Assembly (NCBI RefSeq): GCF_014841135.1
Contig: NZ_JACYTN010000022.1
Coordinates: 1-64,000 of the forward strand
Length of the DNA stretch: 64,000 bases
From: Paenibacillus arenosi
Lineage (GTDB): Bacteria > Bacillota > Bacilli > Paenibacillales > Paenibacillaceae
Reading direction: 5' to 3'
Positions within the stretch are counted from its first letter, which is position 1; each line of letters begins with the position of its first letter. The position numbers were made by a program, and so were the translations under genes. Of this stretch, positions 1-8,496 are shown piece after piece. Under the pieces are notes generated by a model, which did not search any database, was not told the DNA's origin, and saw only the letters and a program-made list of their open reading frames with translations.

Positions 1-7
1 ATCATGT

Positions 8-124
8 TTGGTGACGATGGCGGAGGGGTTCCACGCGTACCCATCCCGAACACGAACGTTAAGTCCTCCAGCGCCGATGGTACTTGGACCGCAGGGTCCT
101 GGGAGAGTAGGACGTTGCCAAGCA
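8..124 (+). rRNA. rrf: 5S ribosomal RNA (3' end of an rRNA operon)
   Basis: The first 120 bases carry the conserved 5S rRNA core: the GGAGGGGTTCCACGCG block, the CCCATCCCGAACACG loop and the closing GGGTCCTGGGAGAGTAGGAC segment. The ends TTGGTGACGAT and GTTGCCAAGCA can pair as helix I, so the gene seems complete. Any 16S/23S genes would lie to the left of the window. Confidence 0.93.
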
Positions 125-131
125 AACGAGA

Positions 132-167
132 ACCACTGTTGATTATATATCAATGGTGGTTTTTTTC
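132..167 (+). terminator. Intrinsic terminator after 5S rRNA
   Basis: ACCACTGTTGAT pairs imperfectly with ATCAATGGTGGT around a short AT loop and is followed by a run of T. This is the expected end of the rRNA transcript. Confidence 0.8.
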
Positions 168-210
168 GTTCACGAGAACTCTGTGAGGTGTCATATCATC
201 CGCAATCCAA

Positions 211-247
211 TGCCTGCTGTTGTACGAAAGTCTGCAGCAGGCATTTT
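211..247. terminator. Hairpin between rRNA operon and lacI-type gene
   Basis: TGCCTGCTG and CAGCAGGCA form a perfect 9-bp stem with a 15-nt loop, followed by TTTTG on the plus strand. It sits 28 bases past the stop of the minus-strand regulator gene and may terminate either direction; the U-tract on the minus strand is weak. Confidence 0.45.
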
Positions 248-274
248 GAGGAATACAGAGGACTGTTGATATGG

Positions 275-1300
275 TTAGCGTTTATTGGAGAGAATAGGTT
301 TAACTGACGCATTGATAATCAATTTAGGAAGCAGGCAGATTTCTTGGTGGGCAAGTTGATCATTGTTAAGTTTGTCGAACAGCACTTGAAAGGCTGTATC
401 ACCTAACTCCCCAACATTTTGCTCAATAGAAGTGAGCTTAATATCGCTTAGAAATGGTGCGATCGTATTGTCATAACTAACGATAGAATAGTCTTGCGGG
501 ATAGCATATCCGGACTCATGCAGTTTACGAAATACGCCCAGTGTCATCATGTCATTGCACACAAAGAAAGCAGTAATATCGGTCTTCAACAGCTCCTGCG
601 TTGCATGGTATCCACTATGAATACGATAATTACCCTCCATAATATAATGGTCATGAACTTCACATCCATATTCCCGCATTGCTTTCATGTAGCCATCCAA
701 GCGATAGTCGCGATTTACGGAGGATAGTTTATTAGCGATACAGCCAATTTTACGGTGACCTTGTTCGATCAAATGTTTTACAGCGAGATAAGCGCCCATT
801 TCATGGTTGAAAAATACCTTATTACAATTAAACTCGGGATAAACACGATCGACCATGACGTAAGGAATGTTTAGTCTTTTTAAACGATCGGCCATCATTT
901 CAACATATTGATATGATTCGGTACTGACGATTAAAAATAATCCATCCACATCTCTTGCGATCAGCAGATCCATCATTTCTTGATCTTCAGCATACTTGTC
1001 ATCCGTGTTCGTTATAATTAATGCATAACCGTGTCTCCGGCAATTCGCTTCAAGTCGTTTCGCGAATGAAGAAAAGAATATATTTTCAATATCGGGCATG
1101 ATGAGCCCGAAGGTATGCGTTCTCTTCGTTACGAGACTTCTGGCGATCTGATTGGGTGAGTAGTTATACTTTTTGGCGATGCTGCGAATCAGCTCTTTTT
1201 TTTCCTCTGAAACGCGACAAGGCTTGTTATTTAACACTTGAGAAACAGCACTTAAGGAAAGATTGGCCTCACGAGCAATATCTTTAATTGTTATTTTCAT
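275..1300 (-). CDS. LacI-family transcriptional regulator (ribose/nucleoside type)
   Basis: 341-residue DNA-binding repressor. The N-terminus has the classic LacI helix-turn-helix and hinge (ITIKDIAREANLSLSAVSQV, then SPNQIARSL). The rest is a periplasmic-binding-protein-like sensor domain starting near residue 60 (THTFGLIMPDIENIFFSS). Length is typical for the family. It lies directly downstream of, and in the same direction as, the ribokinase/nucleoside hydrolase/carrier cluster, beyond that cluster's terminator, so it is the obvious candidate to bind the palindrome at 5339-5350. The effector, perhaps ribose or a nucleoside, is inferred from the neighbours only. No good ribosome binding site precedes the ATG (GCCTATCTATT), so its translation may be weak or the start may differ. 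Confidence 0.88.
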   Translation of the reverse strand: MKITIKDIAREANLSLSAVSQVLNNKPCRVSEEKKELIRSIAKKYNYSPNQIARSLVTKRTHTFGLIMPDIENIFFSSFAKRLEANCRRHGYALIITNTDDKYAEDQEMMDLLIARDVDGLFLIVSTESYQYVEMMADRLKRLNIPYVMVDRVYPEFNCNKVFFNHEMGAYLAVKHLIEQGHRKIGCIANKLSSVNRDYRLDGYMKAMREYGCEVHDHYIMEGNYRIHSGYHATQELLKTDITAFFVCNDMMTLGVFRKLHESGYAIPQDYSIVSYDNTIAPFLSDIKLTSIEQNVGELGDTAFQVLFDKLNNDQLAHQEICLLPKLIINASVKPILSNKR

Positions 1301-1478
1301 AATAGATAGGCCATTTCACGCTAATCTTAATTGATCGGGTATCGTTCGAGCGGAATAGGCGTTACTCATCCTCCTCATTATTGAGTTAATAACCATTTTA
1401 GATTGTTTATGTGGATAGTTCAAATTACTAGAACACTTATTTTTAATCTTTTGAAACACAATATAATCATACACAAAC

Positions 1479-1506
1479 GGCAGCAGTTGTGGAATTAACT
1501 GCTGCC
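1479..1506 (-). terminator. Terminator of the nucleoside salvage operon
   Basis: GGCAGCAGTT and AACTGCTGCC form a perfect 10-bp stem with an 8-nt loop, 19 bases after the carrier stop codon. Read on the minus strand it is followed by a broken T-rich tail (TTTGTGTATGATT). Confidence 0.65.
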
Positions 1507-1524
1507 GCCTGTATAACGTATCTA

Positions 1525-2940
1525 TTACAAGAATAGTATCATCGAAAGCACGAACATAAACACAACACCCGTAATCATTGGAACAGATGTACGACGTACG
1601 ATGTCTAGCGGACTCACTTTCACGGATCCAGCTACGATCAGAACGACCGCAGATACCGGGGACACCGCACGTAAAAGGTTGCCTGCGAGTCCCATCGGAA
1701 TGGATACAGCAATAGCTGAGATACCTGCAGCTGTGGAGAGAGCTACCATCAATGGAACCATTGCAAAGAATAACGCTGTACCACTACCGCTTAAGAGAAC
1801 GATTAGCGCTGTCAGTAATACTAGAATTAACGGCAACACGAATCCTAATCCTGATCCTTGAATGTTCATCATCGCATCTTGCAGTGCTTCAATTAAGCCA
1901 ATCGATTTCAGTCCAGTTACGAATATTGTAGCTGCAACGAGCAAGGCTACAATTGGCATTGCACCGCCCATACCTTTAAAGAAGTGTTCCGTCTGCTGAA
2001 GAGCTTCTTTTCCACTCTTACGTTTAATGACATCACAGAGAATGGCGATGGCGAATGAGAACATTGTTGCTACTTCTACATTGACGTTAATATTAATATC
2101 GGCGAATGTTTTTAGACAGTAAGTAACAATCAACAGAATGATAGGGAAGATAGGAAGCAAAGCATATACCGTTTTGTAGAGAGCACCGCCCTCGATTGCT
2201 TTAATTTCCTGAACTTCAACTTCATCCGTATCTTTCGTCTTCGAACGCTTATCCATGAACTTCTGCCAGAAGTAATGAACGATAGCCATAAGCAAGATGG
2301 TAGGAATCGAGATTATAGCATGATATTGAAATACATAGTCTGTTACTGTTAGGCCTAAATATTCTGGATACTTAGCCAGCTCTTGTGAAATCGCAACGTT
2401 GTCGCCACCCAGTGGTGTTGGCATAACGGTTGCCGTTGTTGCGATAACTGCGGCAGCTGTTAGTTTGCTCATACCTGCTTTACGCATAACAGGGTACAGC
2501 GTCGCAAGCAAGATGATTGCTAAGTTCGATGCACTTGGAATAACAAGAGACAGCAGGTTTCCTAATAAAAATACAATTGGAACGAGTACATAGGCAGACT
2601 TGATCTTCGATACGGGTTTCGTAATAACACTGACAGTTACATCATTCGCACCGATCGCGGTCATGTACGCTGAATATCCACCTAGAATTAAGATAATAAA
2701 TCCAGCCGATGTTAGCGTTTGCTGGAACTGTTGAGTTATTGCTAACAAAGGATCGAGCCAAACGGCACCTGTACCTACGAAGTCTTTTACTGCAATACCA
2801 TTACCTGCAGCAATTCCGACGAACATGAGCACGATACCCATGAGGAACATTGTAATTTTAATGTCCATTTGTTTAATTAACATGTAGATAACGATGGATA
2901 CGGCAATAAGAGCAGAGCCATACATAATTATTGGATTCAT
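1525..2940 (-). CDS. DcuC-family carrier, probable nucleoside/ribose-cluster transporter
   Basis: 471-residue polytopic membrane protein of the DcuC / ion-transporter superfamily. Family signatures are visible: GGYSAYMTAIGANDVTV near residue 88, SKIKSAYVLVP, a re-entrant-like stretch around TVMPTPLGGDNVA and the HYFWQKFMDKRSK loop. About a dozen hydrophobic helices cover the chain. Characterised DcuC proteins exchange C4-dicarboxylates. Here the gene is the last of a nucleoside hydrolase-ribokinase operon (59 bases after the hydrolase stop), which argues for a nucleoside or related substrate. That substrate is an inference; the family itself is well supported. Confidence 0.82.
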   Translation of the reverse strand: MNPIIMYGSALIAVSIVIYMLIKQMDIKITMFLMGIVLMFVGIAAGNGIAVKDFVGTGAVWLDPLLAITQQFQQTLTSAGFIILILGGYSAYMTAIGANDVTVSVITKPVSKIKSAYVLVPIVFLLGNLLSLVIPSASNLAIILLATLYPVMRKAGMSKLTAAAVIATTATVMPTPLGGDNVAISQELAKYPEYLGLTVTDYVFQYHAIISIPTILLMAIVHYFWQKFMDKRSKTKDTDEVEVQEIKAIEGGALYKTVYALLPIFPIILLIVTYCLKTFADININVNVEVATMFSFAIAILCDVIKRKSGKEALQQTEHFFKGMGGAMPIVALLVAATIFVTGLKSIGLIEALQDAMMNIQGSGLGFVLPLILVLLTALIVLLSGSGTALFFAMVPLMVALSTAAGISAIAVSIPMGLAGNLLRAVSPVSAVVLIVAGSVKVSPLDIVRRTSVPMITGVVFMFVLSMILFL

Positions 2941-2999
2941 AGCGGATCCCCAATCTGATAGTAATGGTTATGTTTTGTCCTGCATACTGGCGAAAAGGT

Positions 3000-3920
3000 T
3001 TAATCACATGCTTTGAAGCTATCAATGAACCATTCTTTGAACATTTGAGGATCGAGATCCAAACATACCTTTGCGTTGTTTGGTTTCTTTAAATATCCCT
3101 TTAGATCGACCACCGTACAGCCGGCCGTTAAGCTGCCATTCAATTCGATATCGACAAACGTATCGACGATCTCGAACATTTCAGGTTTCAGTAAGTAGGC
3201 AATTGCACAGGCATCATACATTCTCAAGCCTGTCTTCATGCTGCCGCCACGATAATGCTGGAAGAGCGAGTGTATCATGTTTCCTGTTTTGTTCATGTCT
3301 TTCAGAAGGTTGCATTCTTCTGGATGAACAAGTGCTTTCCAACCTACATCTAAGCCTGCCATGGCAATTGGAACGCCGCTATTGAATACGATTTTTGCTG
3401 CTTCAGGGTCAGTTGCAATGTTGAATTCGGACATTACTCCTTTGTTACCACGTGTAACAGAACCGCCCATCAACACAATTTCATCGATGTTTCCTTTTAC
3501 TTCTGGGTACATCTTCAACAGCAACGCAATGTTCGTAAGAGGCCCGATTGGCACGAGGGTGATAGGAACATCGCTGTCCATTATTGTGCGGCGCATCGCA
3601 TTTACAGCATGCTCGTCCAACAATAATTCCTGAGCCGGTTCATCAAAGTCATAGCCATCCATACCGCTCTGACCATGGACATTACTCGCATCTTCAAAAG
3701 CAACGATTAAAGGGTCATTTACACCGACTGCTACTGGAATGTTCTTATTGAAGAACGTAAGGAGTTTAAGTGCGTTATCGGTAACTTTATCGACACCGAC
3801 ATTTCCTGCTATCGTTGTAATCAGCTTCACATCCAGTTTGTCACTGAACAATGCAATGGCAAGTGCCGCTGCATCATCAATTCCTGGGTCCGTATCAATA
3901 ATAATTGGTCTTTTAAGCAT
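3000..3920 (-). CDS. Inosine/uridine-preferring nucleoside hydrolase
   Basis: 306-residue enzyme that cleaves ribonucleosides into free base and ribose. The diagnostic N-terminal Ca-binding motif is present (KRPIIIDTDPGIDDAAAL), as are GNVGVDKVTDNAL, VPIGPLTNIALLL, the VLMGGS segment and EFNIATDPEAA. The start at 3920 is preferred because GGGGAGG lies just upstream (GGGGAGGCAAAACAAT-ATG). It overlaps the ribokinase stop by 8 bases, so translation is probably coupled. Ribose released here is the substrate of the preceding ribokinase. The exact base preference cannot be read from sequence. Confidence 0.93.
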   Translation of the reverse strand: MLKRPIIIDTDPGIDDAAALAIALFSDKLDVKLITTIAGNVGVDKVTDNALKLLTFFNKNIPVAVGVNDPLIVAFEDASNVHGQSGMDGYDFDEPAQELLLDEHAVNAMRRTIMDSDVPITLVPIGPLTNIALLLKMYPEVKGNIDEIVLMGGSVTRGNKGVMSEFNIATDPEAAKIVFNSGVPIAMAGLDVGWKALVHPEECNLLKDMNKTGNMIHSLFQHYRGGSMKTGLRMYDACAIAYLLKPEMFEIVDTFVDIELNGSLTAGCTVVDLKGYLKKPNNAKVCLDLDPQMFKEWFIDSFKACD

Positions 3921-4845
3921 ATTGTTTTGCCTCCCCAAAATATTGTTGTACTTCATGTTGCGTGGGAATAGATTGTTGAGCTCCACGCTTCATAATCGTG
4001 AGTGCTGCTGTGTTCGTTGCCAATTGCATCGCATTCGGCAAATCTTGTTGTTGGAGCAAGGCGCTTGAGAGTGCTCCTATATAAGCATCACCTGCTGCGG
4101 TTGTGTCTACAACGTGTTCAATCTTCTGACTAGGAATGTGAATGAGTTTTCCATCAATCATCGTTACGCTGCCTTCAGAGCCAAGTGTAATCAAGATGGA
4201 GGAAACGCCTCTTTCTTGGAAATACGCTATTGGTTCCTTACAGTCTTCAACGTGATGTGGATGAATGTTAGTCAGATATGCACACTCTGTCTGATTCACG
4301 ATCAGCAAGTCGATGTTCTTATAAGCTTCATCGGATATGGAGTGGGCTGGCGCAGCGTTAAGCATCGTATATAACCCTTTTTGCTTGGCCATAATCAACG
4401 ATGACATCGTTGATTCGTAATCACACTCAAATTGTGTTAAGAATAGATCACCGGGTTGTCCAATCTTATTTACCATCTCCTCGATATCAGCAGATGTTAG
4501 TTCATGATTAGCACCCGGATTGAGAATGATTCGATTGTCGCCGTCTGTACATGTAATCATGGCAACACCTGTAGGATTGTGATCACTAGAGCGAAGGTAA
4601 GAGCAATCAACACCTGTAGCAGAGAGCTCTCGAATCAGCTGTTCGCCAAACAAATCCTTGCCCACACTTCCGATTATGAAAGTAGCTGCTCCCATCTTTG
4701 CAGCGGCTACCGCTTGATTACCACCTTTACCACCCGAACTGGTCATGAAATTACGTCCAACAATCGTTTCTCCTTGTTGGGGAACATGATCAGCCTCGAT
4801 TGATAAATCCATGTTTAAGCTTCCAAATACAATTAACTTGTTCAC
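3913..4845 (-). CDS. rbsK: Ribokinase
   Basis: 310-residue PfkB-family sugar kinase that phosphorylates ribose to ribose 5-phosphate. Visible signatures are VFGSLNMDLSIEADHVPQQGET at the N-terminus, the substrate-binding GGKGGNQAVAAAKMG block, and the C-terminal anion-hole motif VDTTAAGDAYIGAL with its catalytic aspartate. I place the start at the GTG at 4845, which follows AAGGAGG by eight bases; a longer reading back to 4941 would overlap the acetyltransferase gene and has no family similarity. The position between acetyltransferase and nucleoside hydrolase indicates salvage of nucleoside-derived ribose. Confidence 0.94.
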   Translation of the reverse strand: MNKLIVFGSLNMDLSIEADHVPQQGETIVGRNFMTSSGGKGGNQAVAAAKMGAATFIIGSVGKDLFGEQLIRELSATGVDCSYLRSSDHNPTGVAMITCTDGDNRIILNPGANHELTSADIEEMVNKIGQPGDLFLTQFECDYESTMSSLIMAKQKGLYTMLNAAPAHSISDEAYKNIDLLIVNQTECAYLTNIHPHHVEDCKEPIAYFQERGVSSILITLGSEGSVTMIDGKLIHIPSQKIEHVVDTTAAGDAYIGALSSALLQQQDLPNAMQLATNTAALTIMKRGAQQSIPTQHEVQQYFGEAKQYA

Positions 4846-4870
4846 GATGTACGCCTCCTTGCTTCTGTTG

Positions 4871-5302
4871 TCACTCCACAAATTTGACCATTCCACATCC
4901 TTGTAGTTCATTGGGACGACGAATGAAACCGAATTTCTCATAGAATGACTCTTTATCTGGTGTAGACATTAACCCTATATATGCAGATGGACAAGCTTGC
5001 TTATATATATAGTCCAGTATGGATCGCATGAGCATCGTACCGATTGATCGCTTCTGGTAGGCTGGATCCACAACGACGTCTTTAATGAAAAAAACGATAC
5101 GATCATCACCGACGACTCTACCAATGCCTACAGGTTGCTGTTTATCGAATATGACGACAGAGTATAGCGTGTTTTGTAAAGCAATCTCGATATCCGCAGT
5201 TTCGTAAGGCTGAAATAGATTAGAACATTTCTGACGTAAATCAGAATAAATCTGAGGCGTTAGGGTATTCGATGAGATGTGTAACTGCGAGATTTGATTC
5301 AT
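4871..5302 (-). CDS. GNAT-family N-acetyltransferase
   Basis: 143-residue GCN5-related acetyltransferase. The acetyl-CoA pyrophosphate-binding region reads VVVDPAYQKRSIGTMLMRSI (Q-x-x-x-G-x-G/T type). It is preceded by the strand motif GIGRVVGDDRIVFFIKDV and ends with YEKFGFIRRP, a usual GNAT C-terminal element. The start at 5302 has AGAGGGG at good spacing. It is the first gene of the salvage operon, 25 bases before ribokinase. Its acceptor is unknown. Confidence 0.85.
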   Translation of the reverse strand: MNQISQLHISSNTLTPQIYSDLRQKCSNLFQPYETADIEIALQNTLYSVVIFDKQQPVGIGRVVGDDRIVFFIKDVVVDPAYQKRSIGTMLMRSILDYIYKQACPSAYIGLMSTPDKESFYEKFGFIRRPNELQGCGMVKFVE

Positions 5303-5338
5303 AGTCGATCCCCTCTTTCAGACTAGAGAATGATTTGA

Positions 5339-5350
5339 TAAAACGTTTTA
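5339..5350. promoter_or_regulatory. LacI-type operator, perfect palindrome
   Basis: TAAAACGTTTTA is a perfect 12-bp palindrome with the central CG typical of LacI/GalR-family operators. It lies 10-20 bases downstream of the predicted start of the salvage operon transcript, a position suited to repression. Likely ligand: the regulator at 275-1300 or CcpA. Confidence 0.72.
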
Positions 5351-5366
5351 CCAAACTCATGCAATA

Positions 5367-5395
5367 ATCGTACACCTCGTTGTAAGCGGTGTCAA
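5367..5395 (-). promoter_or_regulatory. SigA-type promoter of the salvage operon
   Basis: On the minus strand TTGACA (5395-5390) and TACGAT (5372-5367) are separated by 17 bases, with a predicted transcript start near 5360, immediately upstream of the palindromic operator. Confidence 0.65.
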
Positions 5396-5766
5396 TAAAG
5401 AAATAGCATTATTTACACAGTTTCACGCTCCAAAATTATACTTAATATCCAGTTCATTTTGTGATTTCAATCCCTTATTTTTGAAAGAAAAGTGGGAGTT
5501 GCAGCAAATAACGCAGGCAAGTCTAGATCAAGAACGAGCAAAGTAAATCATGAGTGATGAAGCTGGCCTTAGGGTCAGCTTCTTTATGTTTTAAGATAGA
5601 TAAGTTATATGTGCAAGGAATATAGAAACAACGAGAGTCGAATTCATTTATCGCTGCATCCCAGATGGACTACATGTTTCCCGCCAAAATTGGAAATGCT
5701 TATGGGCATGCATGAAGTGCTTATTGCTATTCATAGTACGTGCAATTACGGGGGGAATAGAACGGA
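5396..5766. other. Intergenic stretch with one hairpin
   Basis: No gene was recognised here. A hairpin at 5559-5582 (GAAGCTG / CAGCTTC) followed by TTTATGTTTT looks like a plus-strand terminator, but no plus-strand gene precedes it, so it may be a relic or protect the next gene from read-through. A GGGGGG ribosome binding site precedes the flavoprotein start at 5767. Confidence 0.4.
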
Positions 5767-6798
5767 ATGTCGAACGTTAAGCTTGCTGTTATTTACTATA
5801 GTGCAACAGGAACGAACTATCAGTTGGCGGAATGGGCGAAAGAAGGCGCGGAATCGGCTGGTGCAGAGGTGAAATTGTTTAAAATACAAGAACTAGCACC
5901 GCAAACGGCTATTGATGCAAATCCAGCTTGGAAGGCTCATGTGGAATCCACTGAAAACATTGCAGTTGTTCAACTTACAGATTTGGAATGCGCGGATGCG
6001 ATTATATTTAGTGTGCCGACTCGATTTGGAAATGTAGCAGCTCCATTCAAGCAATTCCTTGATATGACCGGCGGCTTATGGTTTCAAGGCAAACTGATGA
6101 ATAAAGTCGTGAGTGGGATGACTAGTGCGCAGAATCCGCATGGTGGTCAGGAGGCGACATTGCTCAGCCTGTATACTTCGATGTATCATTGGGGAGCTAT
6201 TGTTGCTGCACCAGGCTATACAGACCCTACAATTTTTGAAGCAGGTGGCAATCCATATGGAGTGAGTGTAACTGTTAATCAAAATGGAAAAATGCAAGAG
6301 GATGTGCAGCAAGCGGTGAAGCATCAAGCGATGCGGACAGTTCAAATCGCTACTTGGGTAACACAAGGCTTACAGATGGCACAACAAGGACAACAGGGGC
6401 AGCAGCAGATTCAACAACAGTCACAAAGTCAGGGGCTATCTCAGGGACAACCGTATAATCAGCAACAGTTGCAAGGTCAGAGGCTACCTCAAGGACAGCA
6501 GCATAATCAGCAACAGTCACAAGGAGTAGGACAGTCTCAGGGACAGCAGCATAATCAGCAACAGTCACAAGGAGCAGGACAGTCTCAGGGACAACAGCAA
6601 ACTCAGCAGCAACAAGTTCAGGGGCAATCACAAACACAGCCGCAATCTCAACACGCACAAAATTCAGCACAGCAGTCAACTCAGCAAGAGGATACACAGC
6701 TTCAAGGTCAGCAGCCTCAGCAGCAGAACCAATGTCAGGATCAGCATCAAGAGACGCAGCAGTTACAGCAGAAGCAGCAACCGTTTCAGTCATACTAA
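5767..6798 (+). CDS. WrbA-like NAD(P)H:quinone oxidoreductase with Gln-rich tail
   Basis: 343-residue flavodoxin-fold protein. Residues 1 to about 200 match the WrbA family, which reduces quinones by two electrons with FMN and NAD(P)H. Visible elements are the phosphate-binding YYSATGTNYQLAEWA, the FSVPTRFGNVAAPFKQFLD loop, and the GGQEATLLSLYTSMYHWG segment typical of WrbA. WrbA is normally about 200 residues, so residues 203-343 are an extra tail, almost all Gln with Ser, Gly and His. The DNA for the tail includes a 48-bp tandem duplication. The gene stands alone between terminators. The core assignment is firm; the tail has no recognised function. Confidence 0.88.
   Translation: MSNVKLAVIYYSATGTNYQLAEWAKEGAESAGAEVKLFKIQELAPQTAIDANPAWKAHVESTENIAVVQLTDLECADAIIFSVPTRFGNVAAPFKQFLDMTGGLWFQGKLMNKVVSGMTSAQNPHGGQEATLLSLYTSMYHWGAIVAAPGYTDPTIFEAGGNPYGVSVTVNQNGKMQEDVQQAVKHQAMRTVQIATWVTQGLQMAQQGQQGQQQIQQQSQSQGLSQGQPYNQQQLQGQRLPQGQQHNQQQSQGVGQSQGQQHNQQQSQGAGQSQGQQQTQQQQVQGQSQTQPQSQHAQNSAQQSTQQEDTQLQGQQPQQQNQCQDQHQETQQLQQKQQPFQSY
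6493..6588 (+). repeat. 48-bp tandem duplication in the WrbA tail
   Basis: Bases 6493-6540 and 6541-6588 are identical except for one T/C difference, and a degenerate third copy begins at 6589. The unit is 16 codons, so the reading frame is kept. Confidence 0.93.
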
Positions 6799-6820
6799 TG
6801 AAATCGATTCATAAAGGATG

Positions 6821-6860
6821 AGCTTGAATCTAACAATAGATTCAAGCTTTTTTTATTTTT
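6821..6860 (+). terminator. Intrinsic terminator of the WrbA-like gene
   Basis: AGCTTGAATCTA and TAGATTCAAGCT form a perfect 12-bp stem with a 4-nt loop, followed by a long T run (TTTTTTATTTTT). Confidence 0.92.
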
Positions 6861-6981
6861 CTGATGTAGCTAACAGCACGTATGACCTCTGACCTTTCAT
6901 AAATGTAAGATTACTGTTTGGGAAATCGATAGCACCACAATCCTATTTTGGATACAGTTATACGTATAGAAAGGAGGTCGC

Positions 6982-7910
6982 ATGACAATGAACAATCAAC
7001 ATCACCACAAGCGTAACGCTACAGTTCAAGCCACAGTGTTAATGCCAATACGCCAGACGAGTCGGATAAACCATAGAAGTAGATTGGCTCAAGCAGCAGA
7101 TATGAATGCTACCGAACAGCAAGAACAAGCTTCTGCTTCTAATAAATCAACACCGTGGATGAAAGCTGTTGCTGGTATGCTCCTTGCTGCTATACTGATA
7201 CCGTTAGTGGGATGGTTCGCACTTGCGATTCTCGGGAACGTATGGATAGATACTAAACAGTTGAATACATTTTATAGGAAGCTTCTCATTTACCCAATGG
7301 CCAGCCTGTTGTACGAACGATAGATATGCCTAGTTATGTGGCGGATACGTTGTTAGCGATCGAAGATCATCGTTATTATTTGCATCCAGGTGTTGATCCG
7401 GTAGGAATAGCACACTCTATATGGGTTGATCTTGTAAAAGGCAAGAAAGCTCAGGGCGGAAGTACAGTGACGATGCAGCTAGCACGCAACATGTTCCTCA
7501 CTCATGAGAAAACATATATACGCAAACTCAAGGAGATAGCGATATCAGCGAATCTGGAACTTCGCTATACGAAGCAAGAGTTAGTGGATATGTATATGAA
7601 CAAAGTATATTTTGGACACGGAAAGTATGGGATTGAGAGTGCAGCTCGTTTTTATTTTGGCAAAACAACAATGCGGAATGGGGAGCTTCCCACGATTAAT
7701 TTAGCAGAAACGGCGGTACTTGTCGGCCTTCTTAAAGCACCAGAGCATTACTCGCCTTATAAAAATCAAGAGTTGGCTGAAAGACGTCAAAGTGTGGTGC
7801 TGCATCGTATGAACACGCTTGGATGGATATCGGATACGGAGCTTGAGCAGGCACTTAACACGCCATTAGTTTATGCTCAACACACGCTTAAACAAAATAG
7901 AGCGGCTTAG
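6982..7910 (+). pseudogene. Glycosyltransferase-51 (peptidoglycan transglycosylase), frameshifted
   Basis: Two adjacent frames together make one monofunctional transglycosylase, which polymerises lipid II outside the membrane. The first part (6982-7323) has an AAGGAGG ribosome binding site, a cytoplasmic head and one membrane helix (AVAGMLLAAILIPLVGWFAL). The second part carries the catalytic domain: AIEDHRYYLHPGVDPVGIA with the catalytic Glu, GGSTVTMQLARNM, and ELRYTKQELVDMYMNKVYFG. The second frame is readable upstream of its first ATG as EASHLPNGQPVVRTIDMP, so the break lies close to 7276-7280 and a single missing base (for instance one G at 7277-7278) would restore a protein of about 309 residues. 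No transpeptidase domain follows. It is either a real pseudogene or a sequencing error. Confidence 0.82.
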
Positions 7911-8018
7911 AGCGCATGACAAATCAACTTGGATGTAGCGAAGGTAATGATACACAGATCAGACATATCAAAAGAAAAACAGTATCGGGAGCACAACGGT
8001 GTTCTTCACGAAGGAGAG

Positions 8019-8053
8019 AAGTCGCAGATCATGTTCTGCGGCTTACTTTTTTG
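8019..8053 (+). terminator. Intrinsic terminator after the transglycosylase gene
   Basis: AAGTCGCAGA and TCTGCGGCTT form a 10-bp stem (one G-U pair) with a 6-nt loop, followed by ACTTTTTTG. Confidence 0.85.
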
Positions 8054-8126
8054 TGAACAAGTGTGAATTATCCACGAAAGCTTGGTCTTGTCTTGTATAA
8101 TAGAAATAGGGAGGGCGATGAAAGAA

Positions 8127-8399
8127 ATGACGATTATCGTATTTGTGTATATATGTATTTTGAATCTTGTTGGATATGGAATGATGTCCAATGATAAGCG
8201 TCGCGCCACTCGCAATAAACGCCGCATTCCTGAACGCAATCTGTTCATGGTAGCTTGGCTAGGCGGTGCACTAGGTGTGTTGACAGGGATGTACCAAAAA
8301 CGTCACAAGACACAGCATACGACGTTTACGGCAGGCATACCTTTTATATTGCTTGTGAATTTATTTGTATATGGTTTCGTCATTGTAAAGCTCGGGTAA
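8127..8399 (+). CDS. DUF1294 small membrane protein
   Basis: About 90-residue integral membrane protein of the DUF1294 family, whose function is unknown. Two hydrophobic helices flank a conserved basic middle: an N-terminal helix (IIVFVYICILNLVGYGMM), then DKRRATRNKRRIPE, then WLGGALGVLTGMYQKRHKTQH, then a C-terminal helix. The R-R-I-P-E and GGALG...HKT pattern defines the family. GGGAGGG lies at 8109-8115, so the start at 8127 is spaced better than the in-frame ATG at 8118. A TATAAT box is present at 8096-8101, without a clear -35. Confidence 0.82.
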   Translation: MTIIVFVYICILNLVGYGMMSNDKRRATRNKRRIPERNLFMVAWLGGALGVLTGMYQKRHKTQHTTFTAGIPFILLVNLFVYGFVIVKLG

Positions 8400-8496
8400 T
8401 TAGCCTTTAAGCAAAAATATGCAGTGTATGTCGCTCTCGCTATGGATGCGAAGTGAGATACATTCATATATACAAGCTAGCGGAGAGGTGAAAGCA

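Noticed and set aside
5609-5872. 87-residue plus-strand ORF before the WrbA-like gene
   Set aside because: Overlaps the real flavoprotein start in another frame and has no ribosome site.
6350-6793. 147-residue minus-strand ORF rich in Val/Ala/Glu
   Set aside because: Antisense of the Gln-rich WrbA tail; open only because CAG/CAA repeats lack stops on the other strand.
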